This document shows positions 41,412 through 50,989 of a DNA stretch of 64,000 nucleotides, one piece after another. A model generated the notes under the pieces. That model did no database searches. It had not been told where the DNA came from and worked only from the letters and a program-made list of their open reading frames with translations. Position 1 is the first letter of the stretch. Every line of letters begins with the position of its first letter. The translations under genes were made by a program, and so were the position numbers. Source of the DNA: Rhodococcus erythropolis NBRC 15567 (GTDB lineage: Bacteria; Actinomycetota; Actinomycetes; Mycobacteriales; Mycobacteriaceae); contig NZ_BCRM01000001.1 in NCBI RefSeq assembly GCF_001552595.1, positions 310,001 through 374,000 of the forward strand. Direction: 5' to 3'.

Positions 41412-42783
41412 CACGACGAACCTCGGTGAATGGATCGGCAACAATTCCGTTCGCACGATTCGCGCACAAACCGTGACGTTGGATGGTGCCTTGGTCGGAA
41501 AACATCTGTCACCCAAAAAGTTTGAGTCCGGAGCGCAATCGGGCTGGGGATTCGCTGATATCGCCCTCGCAGTCGATCTCGGGAACACCGCTCAGCTCGG
41601 ATTCGATTTCGGTGATTGGCGCGGTGAGATGCACGACGTCTTCCTTCGTCCCGACCTTACGACTCTGTCAACCGACGCATCACTACCAGGTCTCGCCACG
41701 GTGATGTGTGATCTGGTCGATCAACACGGGGCACCGCTTCCGGTGTGTTCGCGATCCACGCTCGCACGTGTGGTCAAAGAGCTTGCCGAGCTTGGATTTA
41801 CAGGTAAGGCGGCCGTGGAGATCGAGGCCACGGTGTTCGAAGAGTCGATCGAGCAGGCCCGCGAACAGCGTTTCACGAACCTGCATCCACTCGGCGGTAC
41901 CCAGGGCGCGATCTACCTGTTGAGCAGATCACGGGACTACACGACGCTCATGGACGCAATAGCTGACCGCATCGAACGGGCCGGAATCCCTTGGGAAGGC
42001 TGGGCAGACGAGTCCGCGCACGGCCAAATCGAAGTAAATCTCCCACCGACCGACATTCTCACCGCAGCGGACTGGTACGTACGAACGAAGCAGATCATGC
42101 GGGAAGTCGCCTACGAGCACGGTCGCACCATCACCTTCATGGCTCGGTGGTCGCCGGACCAGTTCGGGCAGGGCGCTCACATCAACCTTTCGCTTCAACA
42201 GGACGGACGGAACGCCTTCTTCGATGAAGTTGAGCCCTCGCGCCCGTCGGAGACGATGCGGAACTTCATCGGTGGCGTCCTCGACACAATGGCGGCGGCC
42301 AGTTCTTTCCAGTATCCGACCGTGAACTCATACCGCAGAATCGCAGAATTCGACGGACCTCCCACCACCGTCACGTGGGGTGTTGACAACAAGAGTGCGG
42401 CCGTTCGAGCCGTCTGCACGACCGAGAAGCTCTCTCGTGTCGAGTATCGCGTCCCTTCGGCGGACGTGAACATCTATCTGTCGATGGCATCGTTCCTTGC
42501 CGGCGGTCTGATCGGCCTGCGCGATCACAGCGATCCTGGCCTCGAATGCACCGTCATGGCCTGGGGATTGCCGCCGGGAACCCCGAAGTTGCCAGCCAGC
42601 CTCTCTCGAGCGATCGCGGAATTGAGTGGCGATGTAAACCTGACGGAGGTTTTGGGGCGAGAGCTGGTGGAGTACTGGATCGGCACGCGCCGGTGGGAAT
42701 GGTTGCAGTTCTTCACCACTGGGGGAGACCCGGCCGCAGGAGTCTCCGACTGGGAGCTCGAACGCTACTTCGAGCACGTCTGA
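41404..42783 (+). CDS. Glutamine-synthetase-like gamma-glutamylamide synthetase
   Basis: A 459-residue glutamine synthetase superfamily member. VEIEATVF holds the ExE metal residues of the first motif, GQIEVNLPPTDIL and GQGAHINLSLQ carry later metal and ammonia-site positions, and SRVEYRVPSADVNIYLSMASFLAGG matches the C-terminal region. It lacks the adenylylation loop Tyr context of true GlnA. Relatives PuuA and IpuC join glutamate to putrescine or isopropylamine, activating the amine for degradation. Linkage to a gamma-glutamyl hydrolase and aldehyde dehydrogenase supports such a role. Amine substrate unknown. Confidence 0.85.
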   Translation: MSDTTNLGEWIGNNSVRTIRAQTVTLDGALVGKHLSPKKFESGAQSGWGFADIALAVDLGNTAQLGFDFGDWRGEMHDVFLRPDLTTLSTDASLPGLATVMCDLVDQHGAPLPVCSRSTLARVVKELAELGFTGKAAVEIEATVFEESIEQAREQRFTNLHPLGGTQGAIYLLSRSRDYTTLMDAIADRIERAGIPWEGWADESAHGQIEVNLPPTDILTAADWYVRTKQIMREVAYEHGRTITFMARWSPDQFGQGAHINLSLQQDGRNAFFDEVEPSRPSETMRNFIGGVLDTMAAASSFQYPTVNSYRRIAEFDGPPTTVTWGVDNKSAAVRAVCTTEKLSRVEYRVPSADVNIYLSMASFLAGGLIGLRDHSDPGLECTVMAWGLPPGTPKLPASLSRAIAELSGDVNLTEVLGRELVEYWIGTRRWEWLQFFTTGGDPAAGVSDWELERYFEHV

Positions 42784-42803
42784 CAACGAGGACAGGTCTG
42801 AAG

Positions 42804-43889
42804 ATGAAAGCAGCAATACTGAACGCTGCCCCTGGTCGGCTCGAGTTCGAAGAACTCGACATCGACGTGGCCGGACCTCGAGAAGTTCGCATACGTACAG
42901 CAGCCGTCGGGCTGTGTCATACCGATCTGCACTACGTGGACGCGCTCTGGCGAACAGAACTTCCGGAGGTGCTCGGTCACGAGGCATCGGGCATCGTCGA
43001 ATCGGTTGGGTCAGACGTCACGGCTGTAGCGCCTGGCGACCACGTCGTGACGTGCATGACAGCTTTTTGTGGCCGATGCCGATACTGCATTGCAGGTCGA
43101 CTCACCCTCTGCTCCAATCATTCCCGCCTCCGCTCGCGGCCCCAGCCGGCGTTGACGACCAAGGCCGGGCGCGCAGTGGGACGAATGGGTGGCATCGGTG
43201 GATTCGCCGAACAGATGCTCGTGCACGAGAACAGCGTCGTCCGCGTCGACGATTCGGTACCTCTCGATCGCGCGAGTTTGCTCGGGTGCGCCACCATCAC
43301 CGGCGTCGGGGCGGTCTGGCACAGTGCTCGCATCGAACCAGGGTCGTCGGTTGCCGTCATCGGTTGTGGAGGCGTGGGGCTTTCGGTAATTCAGGGCGCC
43401 CGGCTAGCCGGCGCGGCCCGGATCATCGCGATCGATGTGGACCAGCGAAGTATCGATCAGGCTCTTCGAGTCGGGGCGACTGCGTCAGTGAACGCGGCTG
43501 AGATCGAGCCCGTCGACGCCGTACGCGCGTTGTGTCCGGGTGGGGTGGACTACTCATTCGAGGCGATCGGCCGCAGAGTCACTGTCGAGCAGGCATTCTC
43601 GATGCTCGCTCCCGGCGGAGTGGCCACGGTCCTCGGCATGGTTCCTGATGACGAGCCGCTGCGGATCACGGCGTCGGAATTGTTTTTCCAGGAGAAGCGA
43701 TTGCAAGGCTCCCTCCTCGGGTCGAACCAATTCCCGACCGATATTCCGCGATTGGCCGAGCTGTACGTCCAGGGCCGACTCGAACTCGACGAGATGATCT
43801 CGTTGCGAGTCCCCTTCGACGAGATCAACACAGGAATCGCAGCGCTTCGTGAAGGAGGGGTGAATCGTGTCGTCGTCGAATTCGCCTGA
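42804..43889 (+). CDS. Zinc alcohol dehydrogenase of the amine operon
   Basis: A 361-residue zinc-dependent MDR. Catalytic site GLCHTDLHYVD and GHEASG; structural site FCGRCRYCIAGRLTLC with four Cys; Rossmann motif GCGGVGLS. The architecture and EFFxxxxLQGS-like ending (LFFQEKRLQGSLLGSN) match class III/NDMA-type aryl or benzyl alcohol dehydrogenases. It could oxidise a hydroxyl introduced on the glutamylated amine before the aldehyde dehydrogenase step. It follows the synthetase gene by 20 bases with GAGGACAGG between, and overlaps the next gene by 23 bases. Confidence 0.85.
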   Translation: MKAAILNAAPGRLEFEELDIDVAGPREVRIRTAAVGLCHTDLHYVDALWRTELPEVLGHEASGIVESVGSDVTAVAPGDHVVTCMTAFCGRCRYCIAGRLTLCSNHSRLRSRPQPALTTKAGRAVGRMGGIGGFAEQMLVHENSVVRVDDSVPLDRASLLGCATITGVGAVWHSARIEPGSSVAVIGCGGVGLSVIQGARLAGAARIIAIDVDQRSIDQALRVGATASVNAAEIEPVDAVRALCPGGVDYSFEAIGRRVTVEQAFSMLAPGGVATVLGMVPDDEPLRITASELFFQEKRLQGSLLGSNQFPTDIPRLAELYVQGRLELDEMISLRVPFDEINTGIAALREGGVNRVVVEFA

Positions 43890-44625
43890 GCGTGCGCGTC
43901 GCCCATTGATCGGAGTGACCGGTCGGCGCTCGAGCGCGGAACGCCTGGCCGTCGAACCTCGGTACCGCCATCTCGAGTTCGACATGCACTACTCCGATTT
44001 TCCCACCCGGCTGTCGTCCGAAGGCGCCCTGGTCGTCCAAATTCCCTATGAGGCAAGCGGAATCGACCTGATTGAGCGGCTCGACGGAATAGTCATCTCT
44101 GGTGGGCAGGATGTTCACCCCGAAACACTGGGTATCGACGCCGCGCCCACCGACCCGGACAGTGACCCGCGTCGAGATGCGTATGAGATCGAATTAATAT
44201 CGGGTGCAGTAGAACTCGGTACTCCACTGCTGGGTGTCTGTCGCGGGATGCAGATGCTGAATGTGGCATTGGGAGGCACGCTCGTGCCTGATCTTCCGAC
44301 CATAGACATCAACCACAAGTCACCAGGACTGGGCATAGCCGAGGAGACCCACCCCGTACGGATCGCCACTGATTCGACGGTGTTCGAGATATACGGCGCA
44401 CACGTAGAGGTCAACTCCTTGCACCACCAAGCAGTGGACCGGCTCGGCCCGGGCCTCACTCCCAGCGGGTGGGCTCCGGACGGTGTCGTCGAAGCGGTGG
44501 AGATGCGCGGGAGACCGATCGTCGGCGTCCAATGGCATCCGGAATGGCGCCGGAAGGACCCCGTCTTCGCTTGGTTGGTCCAGGTCGCTCTCGCGCGAAA
44601 GGAAGTGCTCGATGGAGTTGCATGA
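43867..44625 (+). CDS. Class I glutamine amidotransferase-like gamma-glutamyl hydrolase (PuuD-like)
   Basis: A 252-residue peptidase C26 family protein. The catalytic triad is C125 (GVCRGMQ), H224 and E226 (VQWHPEW). PuuD removes glutamate from gamma-glutamyl-GABA at the end of putrescine breakdown; IpuF does the like for isopropylamine. Together with the glutamine-synthetase-like gene it forms the put-on/take-off pair of a gamma-glutamylation pathway. The GTG start has a very strong GAAGGAGGGG site inside the preceding gene. Confidence 0.88.
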   Translation: MSSSNSPERARRPLIGVTGRRSSAERLAVEPRYRHLEFDMHYSDFPTRLSSEGALVVQIPYEASGIDLIERLDGIVISGGQDVHPETLGIDAAPTDPDSDPRRDAYEIELISGAVELGTPLLGVCRGMQMLNVALGGTLVPDLPTIDINHKSPGLGIAEETHPVRIATDSTVFEIYGAHVEVNSLHHQAVDRLGPGLTPSGWAPDGVVEAVEMRGRPIVGVQWHPEWRRKDPVFAWLVQVALARKEVLDGVA

Positions 44626-46102
44626 ATACTCGGACATGGACGCCACGGATCTGAAATGTCGACTCGACCGGAAAGAAGTAACCCCTGCTGAAGTGCGCGA
44701 AGCCGCACTAGCTGCAATCTCCCACGTCGACACGCACCTCGGTGCCACCGTCGGTCCTCCACTCGACCCACCACCGACGTATTCCACATCCGGTCCTTTC
44801 AGCGGAGTTCCGTTCGCGCTCAAAGATCTCCTGTGCACTGCGGCGGGGATAGCGAACGAGAACGGTAGCGCAGCAACCGCAGGCTATATCGCCACACGTG
44901 ACTCCGATCTGATGGCTAGGTGGCGCGCTGCCGGACTGTCCGTGACCTGTCGCACTGCCACACCAGAATTCGGATTCAGCGCAACGACGGAATCGGCAGT
45001 GAACGGTCCTACCCGCAACCCCTGGAACCCACAGCGGGTCGCCGGTGGATCCAGCGGTGGCTCCGCGGCGCTCGTTGCCGCCGGGGCCTTGCCGTGGGCG
45101 CACGCCAACGACGCCGGCGGATCCATAAGAATCCCTGCCGCACTGTGCGGGGTGGTGGGACTCAAACCGACCCGCGGGCTCGTTCCACCCGGCCCGGATT
45201 CGGATGAACCGCTCTTCGGCCTCACGACTGAGTTCGCGGTCACCCGGACAGTTCGCGACGCCGCCGCGTTGATGGACGTAGTGCACGGCAGCGCACCGGG
45301 GGACCGGTACTTTCAGCCGCGTCGAAGCCCCGGCCACTACAGCCGAGCAGTCGGCCGGCGACCGAAAGGCCTCCGGATCGCTGTGTCGACCGAATCACCT
45401 GGCAGTCGTCACGCTGCGGACCCCGCCGTGACAGCCGAGGTGATGCGCATCGCGCGCTTGCTCGAACAGTTCGGCGGCCACGTCGAGATTGCGGCACCAG
45501 ATGTTGACCCCGAACTGTTTCGGGATCTCAATCTCACTTTCTGGTCTGCGTCGATCGCAGAGTCCATGCGCGCACTGACCGGAGTACGCGCCATCGAGGA
45601 CATGTACTCCTCGCTGGAGAGCTCGACTGCCGCCATGGTTCGTCACGGATTCACCGTGGAATGGGCGGACATCGCCCGCGCCCGCCGCTACCAGAATCAC
45701 CTGACCCGTGGCACGGCGAGCTTCTTCGAATTCTTCGACCTCACTCTCACGCCCACCACACCGACGACCGCCTGGCACGTCGGCGAACTCGCCTCCAACC
45801 GGCGGGGTATCACCGCCGGCGAGTGGGTGGACACCTTGGCGAAGTACTCGCCCTTTACTGCCATCTACAACGTCACGGGCCAACCGGCTATCTCCATGCC
45901 CACAGGAATGTGTGACGGACTGCCGATCGGAGTGCAGCTCGCCGCAGCTCCCGGCCGTGACGATCTGTTGCTTGCCGTGGCCGCGCAACTCGAGGAAGCC
46001 GTCCCATGGGCAGGCCGCGTCCCACCGATTCATGCCGGCAAGCCGCTCCTCCCAGAAACGGAAAAAATGCCGACCCTCTACTCGGAAACGGAACGCACAT
46101 GA
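44612..46102 (+). CDS. Amidase (amidase-signature family)
   Basis: A 496-residue amidase-signature hydrolase. Catalytic Lys is K71 (PFALKDLL), the cis-Ser lies in GGSSGGS (145-151), and the nucleophile is S171 in DAGGSIRIPA. Such enzymes hydrolyse amides to acid and ammonia or amine. In the operon it might open an amide or lactam made by the other enzymes. GAAAGGAAG precedes the ATG, which overlaps the hydrolase gene by 14 bases. Confidence 0.87.
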   Translation: MELHEYSDMDATDLKCRLDRKEVTPAEVREAALAAISHVDTHLGATVGPPLDPPPTYSTSGPFSGVPFALKDLLCTAAGIANENGSAATAGYIATRDSDLMARWRAAGLSVTCRTATPEFGFSATTESAVNGPTRNPWNPQRVAGGSSGGSAALVAAGALPWAHANDAGGSIRIPAALCGVVGLKPTRGLVPPGPDSDEPLFGLTTEFAVTRTVRDAAALMDVVHGSAPGDRYFQPRRSPGHYSRAVGRRPKGLRIAVSTESPGSRHAADPAVTAEVMRIARLLEQFGGHVEIAAPDVDPELFRDLNLTFWSASIAESMRALTGVRAIEDMYSSLESSTAAMVRHGFTVEWADIARARRYQNHLTRGTASFFEFFDLTLTPTTPTTAWHVGELASNRRGITAGEWVDTLAKYSPFTAIYNVTGQPAISMPTGMCDGLPIGVQLAAAPGRDDLLLAVAAQLEEAVPWAGRVPPIHAGKPLLPETEKMPTLYSETERT

Positions 46103-47583
46103 ACACCCGCGAGGAATGGACACGATTCGCGACGTCAATCGAAGCGCCATCGGCTATGTGGCTGAACGGTCAATGGTTCAACGGTGACGGGAGTGAGCGC
46201 CACCATGTCTTGTCCCCGCATGACGACACCGTCGTAACCAGTGTCCCGCTGGCCACTCACGCCGACGTCGACAGAGCCGTCGAAGGTGCTCGCGCGGCGT
46301 TTCTCGATGGCCGGTGGGCGAGGATCAGTGCGCGCGAGCGTGGTGCGGTACTGCAGCGGTGGGCAGAGCTCGTCTACGAGCACCGCGACGAACTCGCTGC
46401 GCTCATCACACTCGAGATGGGTAAGCCGATCCAGATGGCACGTGATATCGAGCTGCGCGCCGTCGAGAACACCTTCCGCTGGTATGGAGAACTGGCTGAC
46501 AAACTCTACGACGAGTCGCCACGCGGCCTGATCGATGCGGTCGTGTTGGTGAGCCGTGAGCCGGTGGGGGTGGTCGCGGCGATCACCCCATGGAACTTCC
46601 CACTCACTCTCAGTAGTTGGAAAATCGCCCCTGCGTTGCTTGCAGGCAACAGCATGGTCATCAAGCCCGCTACACAGTCACCGTTGTCCTTGCTTCGCTT
46701 GGCTCAGCTGGGTTCGGCTGCAGGACTTCCCGACGGCGTGCTGCAAGTTGTCACAGGTAGCGGTGGACAGGCCGGAGCTGCCCTTGCTCGCCACAACGGC
46801 GTCGACTGTCTCACCTTCACCGGATCACCGGACGTCGGCAAACAGCTGCTGATCTACGCGGGTGAGTCGAATGCGAAACCCGTGCATCTCGAACTCGGCG
46901 GCAAGAGCCCACAGTTGGTATTCGCCGATGCTCCGGACCTCGCCGTTGCAGCGCGCACCGTGGCGTGGGCAATTACCTTCAACGCCGGACAGATGTGCAC
47001 TGCAGGTGCTCGCTTGTTGGTCGAGGAAACGATCGCGGATCAATTCGTCGCCGAGGTCGTTTCGGAAATCAAGCGCTGCACTGTCGGTGACCCTTTCGAT
47101 CCCGATACCCACATCGGGCCCGTCGCGAGTCGGGCGCATCGCGCGGACGTCCTCGAACACGCGAGAACTGCTCACACAGAAGGCGCAACGCTCGCCCACG
47201 GTTCGCTGCAGGAACGAGCAGGTTCGGGGGCGTACCTGGATCCGATCGTGTTCACCGATGTTCAGGCCGAGCACCGCCTGTTCCTCGAAGAAGTTTTCGG
47301 ACCGATCCTCGCAGTCACCCGTTTCACTGACGACGCTGACGCCGTCAGGTTGGCTAACGCCACACCGTTCGGTCTCGGAGCGGGGGTGTGGACGTCGAAT
47401 CTCACACGAGCCCACCGGCTCACGCGCGAAATCGACGCAGGTCTTGTCTGGGTGAACTGCTACGAGGAAGGGGATCTCTCCGTCCCCTTCGGCGGTCGCA
47501 AACTCTCAGGCCACAGTGTGGACAAGAGCATCCATGCACTCGACAAATTCACGTCGACGAAGTCGACGTGGATCCATCTCTGA
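46099..47583 (+). CDS. NAD(P)-dependent aldehyde dehydrogenase (PuuC-like)
   Basis: A 494-residue aldehyde dehydrogenase. The general base is E265 (LELGGKSP), the nucleophile C300 (GQMCTAGAR), and TPWNFP and FTGSPDVGK are the cofactor signatures. By analogy with PuuC it oxidises a gamma-glutamylamino aldehyde or a released aldehyde to the acid. The ATG overlaps the amidase stop by 4 bases. Confidence 0.9.
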   Translation: MNTREEWTRFATSIEAPSAMWLNGQWFNGDGSERHHVLSPHDDTVVTSVPLATHADVDRAVEGARAAFLDGRWARISARERGAVLQRWAELVYEHRDELAALITLEMGKPIQMARDIELRAVENTFRWYGELADKLYDESPRGLIDAVVLVSREPVGVVAAITPWNFPLTLSSWKIAPALLAGNSMVIKPATQSPLSLLRLAQLGSAAGLPDGVLQVVTGSGGQAGAALARHNGVDCLTFTGSPDVGKQLLIYAGESNAKPVHLELGGKSPQLVFADAPDLAVAARTVAWAITFNAGQMCTAGARLLVEETIADQFVAEVVSEIKRCTVGDPFDPDTHIGPVASRAHRADVLEHARTAHTEGATLAHGSLQERAGSGAYLDPIVFTDVQAEHRLFLEEVFGPILAVTRFTDDADAVRLANATPFGLGAGVWTSNLTRAHRLTREIDAGLVWVNCYEEGDLSVPFGGRKLSGHSVDKSIHALDKFTSTKSTWIHL

Positions 47584-47598
47584 ACAAAGGCACAGCAC

Positions 47599-49080
47599 AT
47601 GTCATCACGGGTCAACGACGGCCACATCGCGATCATCGGAACCGGGTTTTCCGGGCTGTGCATGGCGATCGAACTGAAGAAGAAGGGCATCGACGACTTC
47701 GTCCTGTACGAACGCGCCGACGATGTCGGCGGAACCTGGCGCGACAACACATACCCAGGGGCAGCCTGCGATGTGCCCAGCGTGTTGTATTCCTACTCCT
47801 TCGCTCAGAACCCGAACTGGACCCGTATCTTCCCGCCATGGTCGGAACTGCTCGACTATCTCAGATCTGTTGCTGCGCAGTATGATTTGCTGCCGCACAT
47901 CCGCTTCGGTGTCGAGGTCTCCGAAATGCGGTTCGACGAGGACCGGCTCCGGTGGAACATCCAGTTCGCATCCGGCGAATCAGTGACGGCTGCCGTTGTC
48001 GTCAACGGCTCAGGGGGCTTGAGTAATCCGTACATCCCGCAGCTACCCGGACTGGAATCATTCGAGGGTGCCGCATTCCACTCCGCCAAGTGGCGACATG
48101 ACCTCGACATGTCGGGAAGGCGTGTCGCGGTGATAGGTTCCGGCGCCAGTGCGATCCAGTTCGTCCCCGAAATCGCCCCGCACACCGAGACCCTGCATGT
48201 GTTTCAGCGATCACCCAACTGGGTCATGCCACGTGGTGATGCCGCGCTGTCGCCCGCCACCCGCGAAAGATTCTCACGGCGTCCTTATCGTCAACGGTGG
48301 CTGCGATGGCGGACCTACTGGGCATTCGAAAAGCTCGCCAGCGCCTTCCTCGGAAATCGCAAACTCGTCGAACAGTACCGATCCCAGGCGCTCGCCAATC
48401 TTCAACAGCAAGTGCCGGATTCGGACTTGAGGCAGAAGGTCACCCCAGATTACGATCCTGGCTGTAAACGTCGCTTGATATCCGACGACTGGTACCCCGC
48501 GCTGCAACGGGAAAATGTGCACTTGAACACCTCGGGGGTTTCCGAGATCCGCCCGCATTCGATCATTGACTCAGAGGGAGCGGAACACGAAGTCGACACC
48601 CTGATCTTCGCGACCGGATTCCAGGCAACCAGCTTCCTGGCACCGATGAAAGTATTCGGCCGCGAAGGAGTCGAACTCTCCGACAGTTGGCGCGAGGGCG
48701 CCGCAACAAAGCTCGGGCTTGCATCCGCCGCGTTCCCGAACCTGTGGTTCCTCAACGGCCCGAATACCGGTCTCGGTCACAACTCGATCATCTTCATGAT
48801 CGAAGCACAAGCCAGATACATCGCTTCGGCAGTGCAGTACATGCGCCGAAAAAGTATCACTGCCCTCGAACTCGATCGCACCGTCCAGACAGGCAGCTAC
48901 GCCGCCACCCAAGAACGCATGCGCCGAACTGTATGGGCATCGGGTGGCTGCGACAGCTGGTATCAATCCGCTGACGGTCGAATCGACACCCTGTGGCCGG
49001 CCAGCACAATCGAATACTGGTTGCGCACCAGGCTATTCCGCAAGTCCGACTTCCATGCACTGACGACAGGCAAAGGATGA
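47599..49080 (+). CDS. Flavin-containing / Baeyer-Villiger-type monooxygenase
   Basis: A 493-residue class B flavoprotein monooxygenase. GTGFSG (14-19) binds FAD, GSGASA (180-185) binds NADPH, and FEGAAFHSAKW (155-165) is the BVMO fingerprint FxGxxxHxxxW. GGTWRDNTYPGAACDVPS is typical of type I BVMOs. The enzyme could insert oxygen into a ketone to give an ester or oxidise a nitrogen or sulfur atom. Its position 15 bases after the aldehyde dehydrogenase implies a role in the same amine pathway. Confidence 0.88.
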   Translation: MSSRVNDGHIAIIGTGFSGLCMAIELKKKGIDDFVLYERADDVGGTWRDNTYPGAACDVPSVLYSYSFAQNPNWTRIFPPWSELLDYLRSVAAQYDLLPHIRFGVEVSEMRFDEDRLRWNIQFASGESVTAAVVVNGSGGLSNPYIPQLPGLESFEGAAFHSAKWRHDLDMSGRRVAVIGSGASAIQFVPEIAPHTETLHVFQRSPNWVMPRGDAALSPATRERFSRRPYRQRWLRWRTYWAFEKLASAFLGNRKLVEQYRSQALANLQQQVPDSDLRQKVTPDYDPGCKRRLISDDWYPALQRENVHLNTSGVSEIRPHSIIDSEGAEHEVDTLIFATGFQATSFLAPMKVFGREGVELSDSWREGAATKLGLASAAFPNLWFLNGPNTGLGHNSIIFMIEAQARYIASAVQYMRRKSITALELDRTVQTGSYAATQERMRRTVWASGGCDSWYQSADGRIDTLWPASTIEYWLRTRLFRKSDFHALTTGKG

Positions 49081-49085
49081 ACAAC

Positions 49086-49961
49086 ATGGACGTATCAATA
49101 CTCGGCACCGGCTTGATGGGAACAGCTCTCGCTCAGGCGCTCATACGCAGCGGGACAAAGGTGACGGTGTGGAATCGAACCGCCGACAGAGCGTTACCCC
49201 TCGCTGCGGCTGGAGCTACAGTCGCCGAATCTCCACAATCTGCGATTGCGGCCAGCCCGCTAATCGTCATCAGTCTCCTGAACTACGAGATCGCCAAAGA
49301 TGTCGTTACAGAAGCAGATTCGATTGCCGGAAAAATCATCGTCAACACCGCAACCGGTACGCCGGAGGAAGCGAACCAGTTCGCCGAGTGGATCGCAGGG
49401 CGAGGCGCTCGGTACCTCGACGGAGCCATAGCTGCATACCCGGAGGACATCGGAACCGAAAGTTCAGGGATCAACTATTCCGGAGACGAGGACGTGTGGG
49501 AGGACGTCCAGAGCCTTCTGACACCCATCGCCGCCCAATCACGATATGTCGGAGCCCGTCCCGGTGCCGCCAACGTGATCGACGCGGCCATGGCAGGCGC
49601 ATTCTTCAACGTCGCGCTCGGTGCCTTCCACGAAGCAGCAGCGTACGTGCGGTCCGAGGACGTCGCGATCGCGGAGATGCGCCACAGTTTGCACCTGTGG
49701 ACCGATAAACTTCTCGAACTCCTTCACGAAGCACTCAAAGCGTTCGAATCCGGAGAGTACGAGACCGATCAGGCAACCTTGAACGTATACGCAGCCGCAG
49801 TAGAAGCCTGGCAACAATCGATGCAGCGAGCAGGCCAACGCGCCGCTCTGATGACGGCGAATCTCGACAACTTGCAACGTGCATGCGCAGCCGGGCACGG
49901 GGACAAGGGCATCTTCGCCCAAATCGAAACACTCTCCGCCAACCCTCAATCCGCAATCTAA
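49086..49961 (+). CDS. Imine-reductase-like NADPH enzyme (beta-hydroxyacid dehydrogenase superfamily)
   Basis: A 291-residue protein. The Rossmann motif is ILGTGLMGTALAQALI, then VTVWNRTADRA specifying NADPH. The second half (GAIAAYPEDIGTESSGINYSG, RPGAANVIDAA, FFNVALGAFHEA) resembles imine reductases more than 3-hydroxyisobutyrate dehydrogenase, and the helix after residue 160 suits the domain-swapped dimer of that family. IREDs reduce cyclic imines. ATG at 49086 was chosen because AAAGGATG lies 8 bases upstream and the protein then begins at the first strand; an earlier ATG overlaps the monooxygenase stop. Confidence 0.8.
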   Translation: MDVSILGTGLMGTALAQALIRSGTKVTVWNRTADRALPLAAAGATVAESPQSAIAASPLIVISLLNYEIAKDVVTEADSIAGKIIVNTATGTPEEANQFAEWIAGRGARYLDGAIAAYPEDIGTESSGINYSGDEDVWEDVQSLLTPIAAQSRYVGARPGAANVIDAAMAGAFFNVALGAFHEAAAYVRSEDVAIAEMRHSLHLWTDKLLELLHEALKAFESGEYETDQATLNVYAAAVEAWQQSMQRAGQRAALMTANLDNLQRACAAGHGDKGIFAQIETLSANPQSAI

Positions 49962-49971
49962 GGAGACATCA

Positions 49972-50862
49972 ATGACAACCATGGCCAATCACCTCACCGC
50001 CCTGCCCTCGACAACAACAGTCGACGAGATCGTCGACGTGATCCACCGCGACGGCGGTGTCATCGTCGAAGATTTCCTCGACACCCCCCAGCTCGACGAG
50101 CTGCGCGCCCAACTTGGCCCCGTCCTTGAAAGCACCGGCTACGGAGAAGACGAATTCTTCGCCGGAACCCAAACGCGAAGAGCAGGAGGGCTGTTCGGTC
50201 GGATCGACCTCATGCCCCAGATCGCGCTCCACCCGCTCTACTACGGGGCCGCCAAGAAGATCCTTCAGGTGCCCCTGTCCGTCTGGGTCGGAGACGACCA
50301 GATCGAAATCACGCCTGATATCCAGATCGGTGTCACTCAGGCAATCGAAATCCACCCTGGGCAGGGTGCCCAGCGTCTCCATCGAGACGACACGAGCTTT
50401 CTGTGGCGCCACCCCGACTACGGACGCGAGGGCCGACTGCAGATCATGGTGGCGGTCAGCGATTTCACAGCAGAAAACGGCGGCACCCTCGTCATACCCG
50501 GAAGCCATCGGTGGGACGACCAACGAGGCCCGAAACAAGCCGAAGCGGCGCCGACCGTGATGCGGGCCGGTGCTGCCCTCATCTGGACCGGTTCTACGTA
50601 CCACGGCGGTGGTAACAACTCGTCCGAGGCGCCACGGACCGGCTTGACGATGGCATTCGACCTCGCCTGCTTACGTCAGGAAGAGAACCAATACCTGTCA
50701 ATCCCGCGTGAAAAACTGCTTGATCTTTCCGAAGAGGTACAGCGACTGCTCGGCTGGGGGTCCGGAGCGAACCTGATGGGTTACGTCGAACGGGGCGGTC
50801 AGATGATCGACGCACACGTTCTCCTCGAAAACGGCGCCGTCGAACTCCCGACTGCCCGCTGA
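49972..50862 (+). CDS. Phytanoyl-CoA dioxygenase (PhyH)-like Fe(II)/2-oxoglutarate oxygenase
   Basis: A 296-residue PhyH-family protein. The iron triad is H137 and D139 (LHRDD) and H211 (TYHGGG), and R222 (PRTG) would bind 2-oxoglutarate. Such enzymes hydroxylate aliphatic carbons, including N-dealkylation-type reactions. AAGGAG precedes the ATG, 10 bases after the imine-reductase-like gene. It is the last gene of the operon and could perform the first hydroxylation of the imported or glutamylated amine. Confidence 0.85.
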   Translation: MTTMANHLTALPSTTTVDEIVDVIHRDGGVIVEDFLDTPQLDELRAQLGPVLESTGYGEDEFFAGTQTRRAGGLFGRIDLMPQIALHPLYYGAAKKILQVPLSVWVGDDQIEITPDIQIGVTQAIEIHPGQGAQRLHRDDTSFLWRHPDYGREGRLQIMVAVSDFTAENGGTLVIPGSHRWDDQRGPKQAEAAPTVMRAGAALIWTGSTYHGGGNNSSEAPRTGLTMAFDLACLRQEENQYLSIPREKLLDLSEEVQRLLGWGSGANLMGYVERGGQMIDAHVLLENGAVELPTAR

Positions 50863-50989
50863 ACCCTCGATCCTGCACGTCGCTTGCCACCCGCAACCCA
50901 ACTCGCACAGTAGTTTCTGGGTTTCGAATCGAGAAACATATCCGTCATGGGCGTACTCCAGCTGATTCACCTTGACATCGTGTGTCTCA

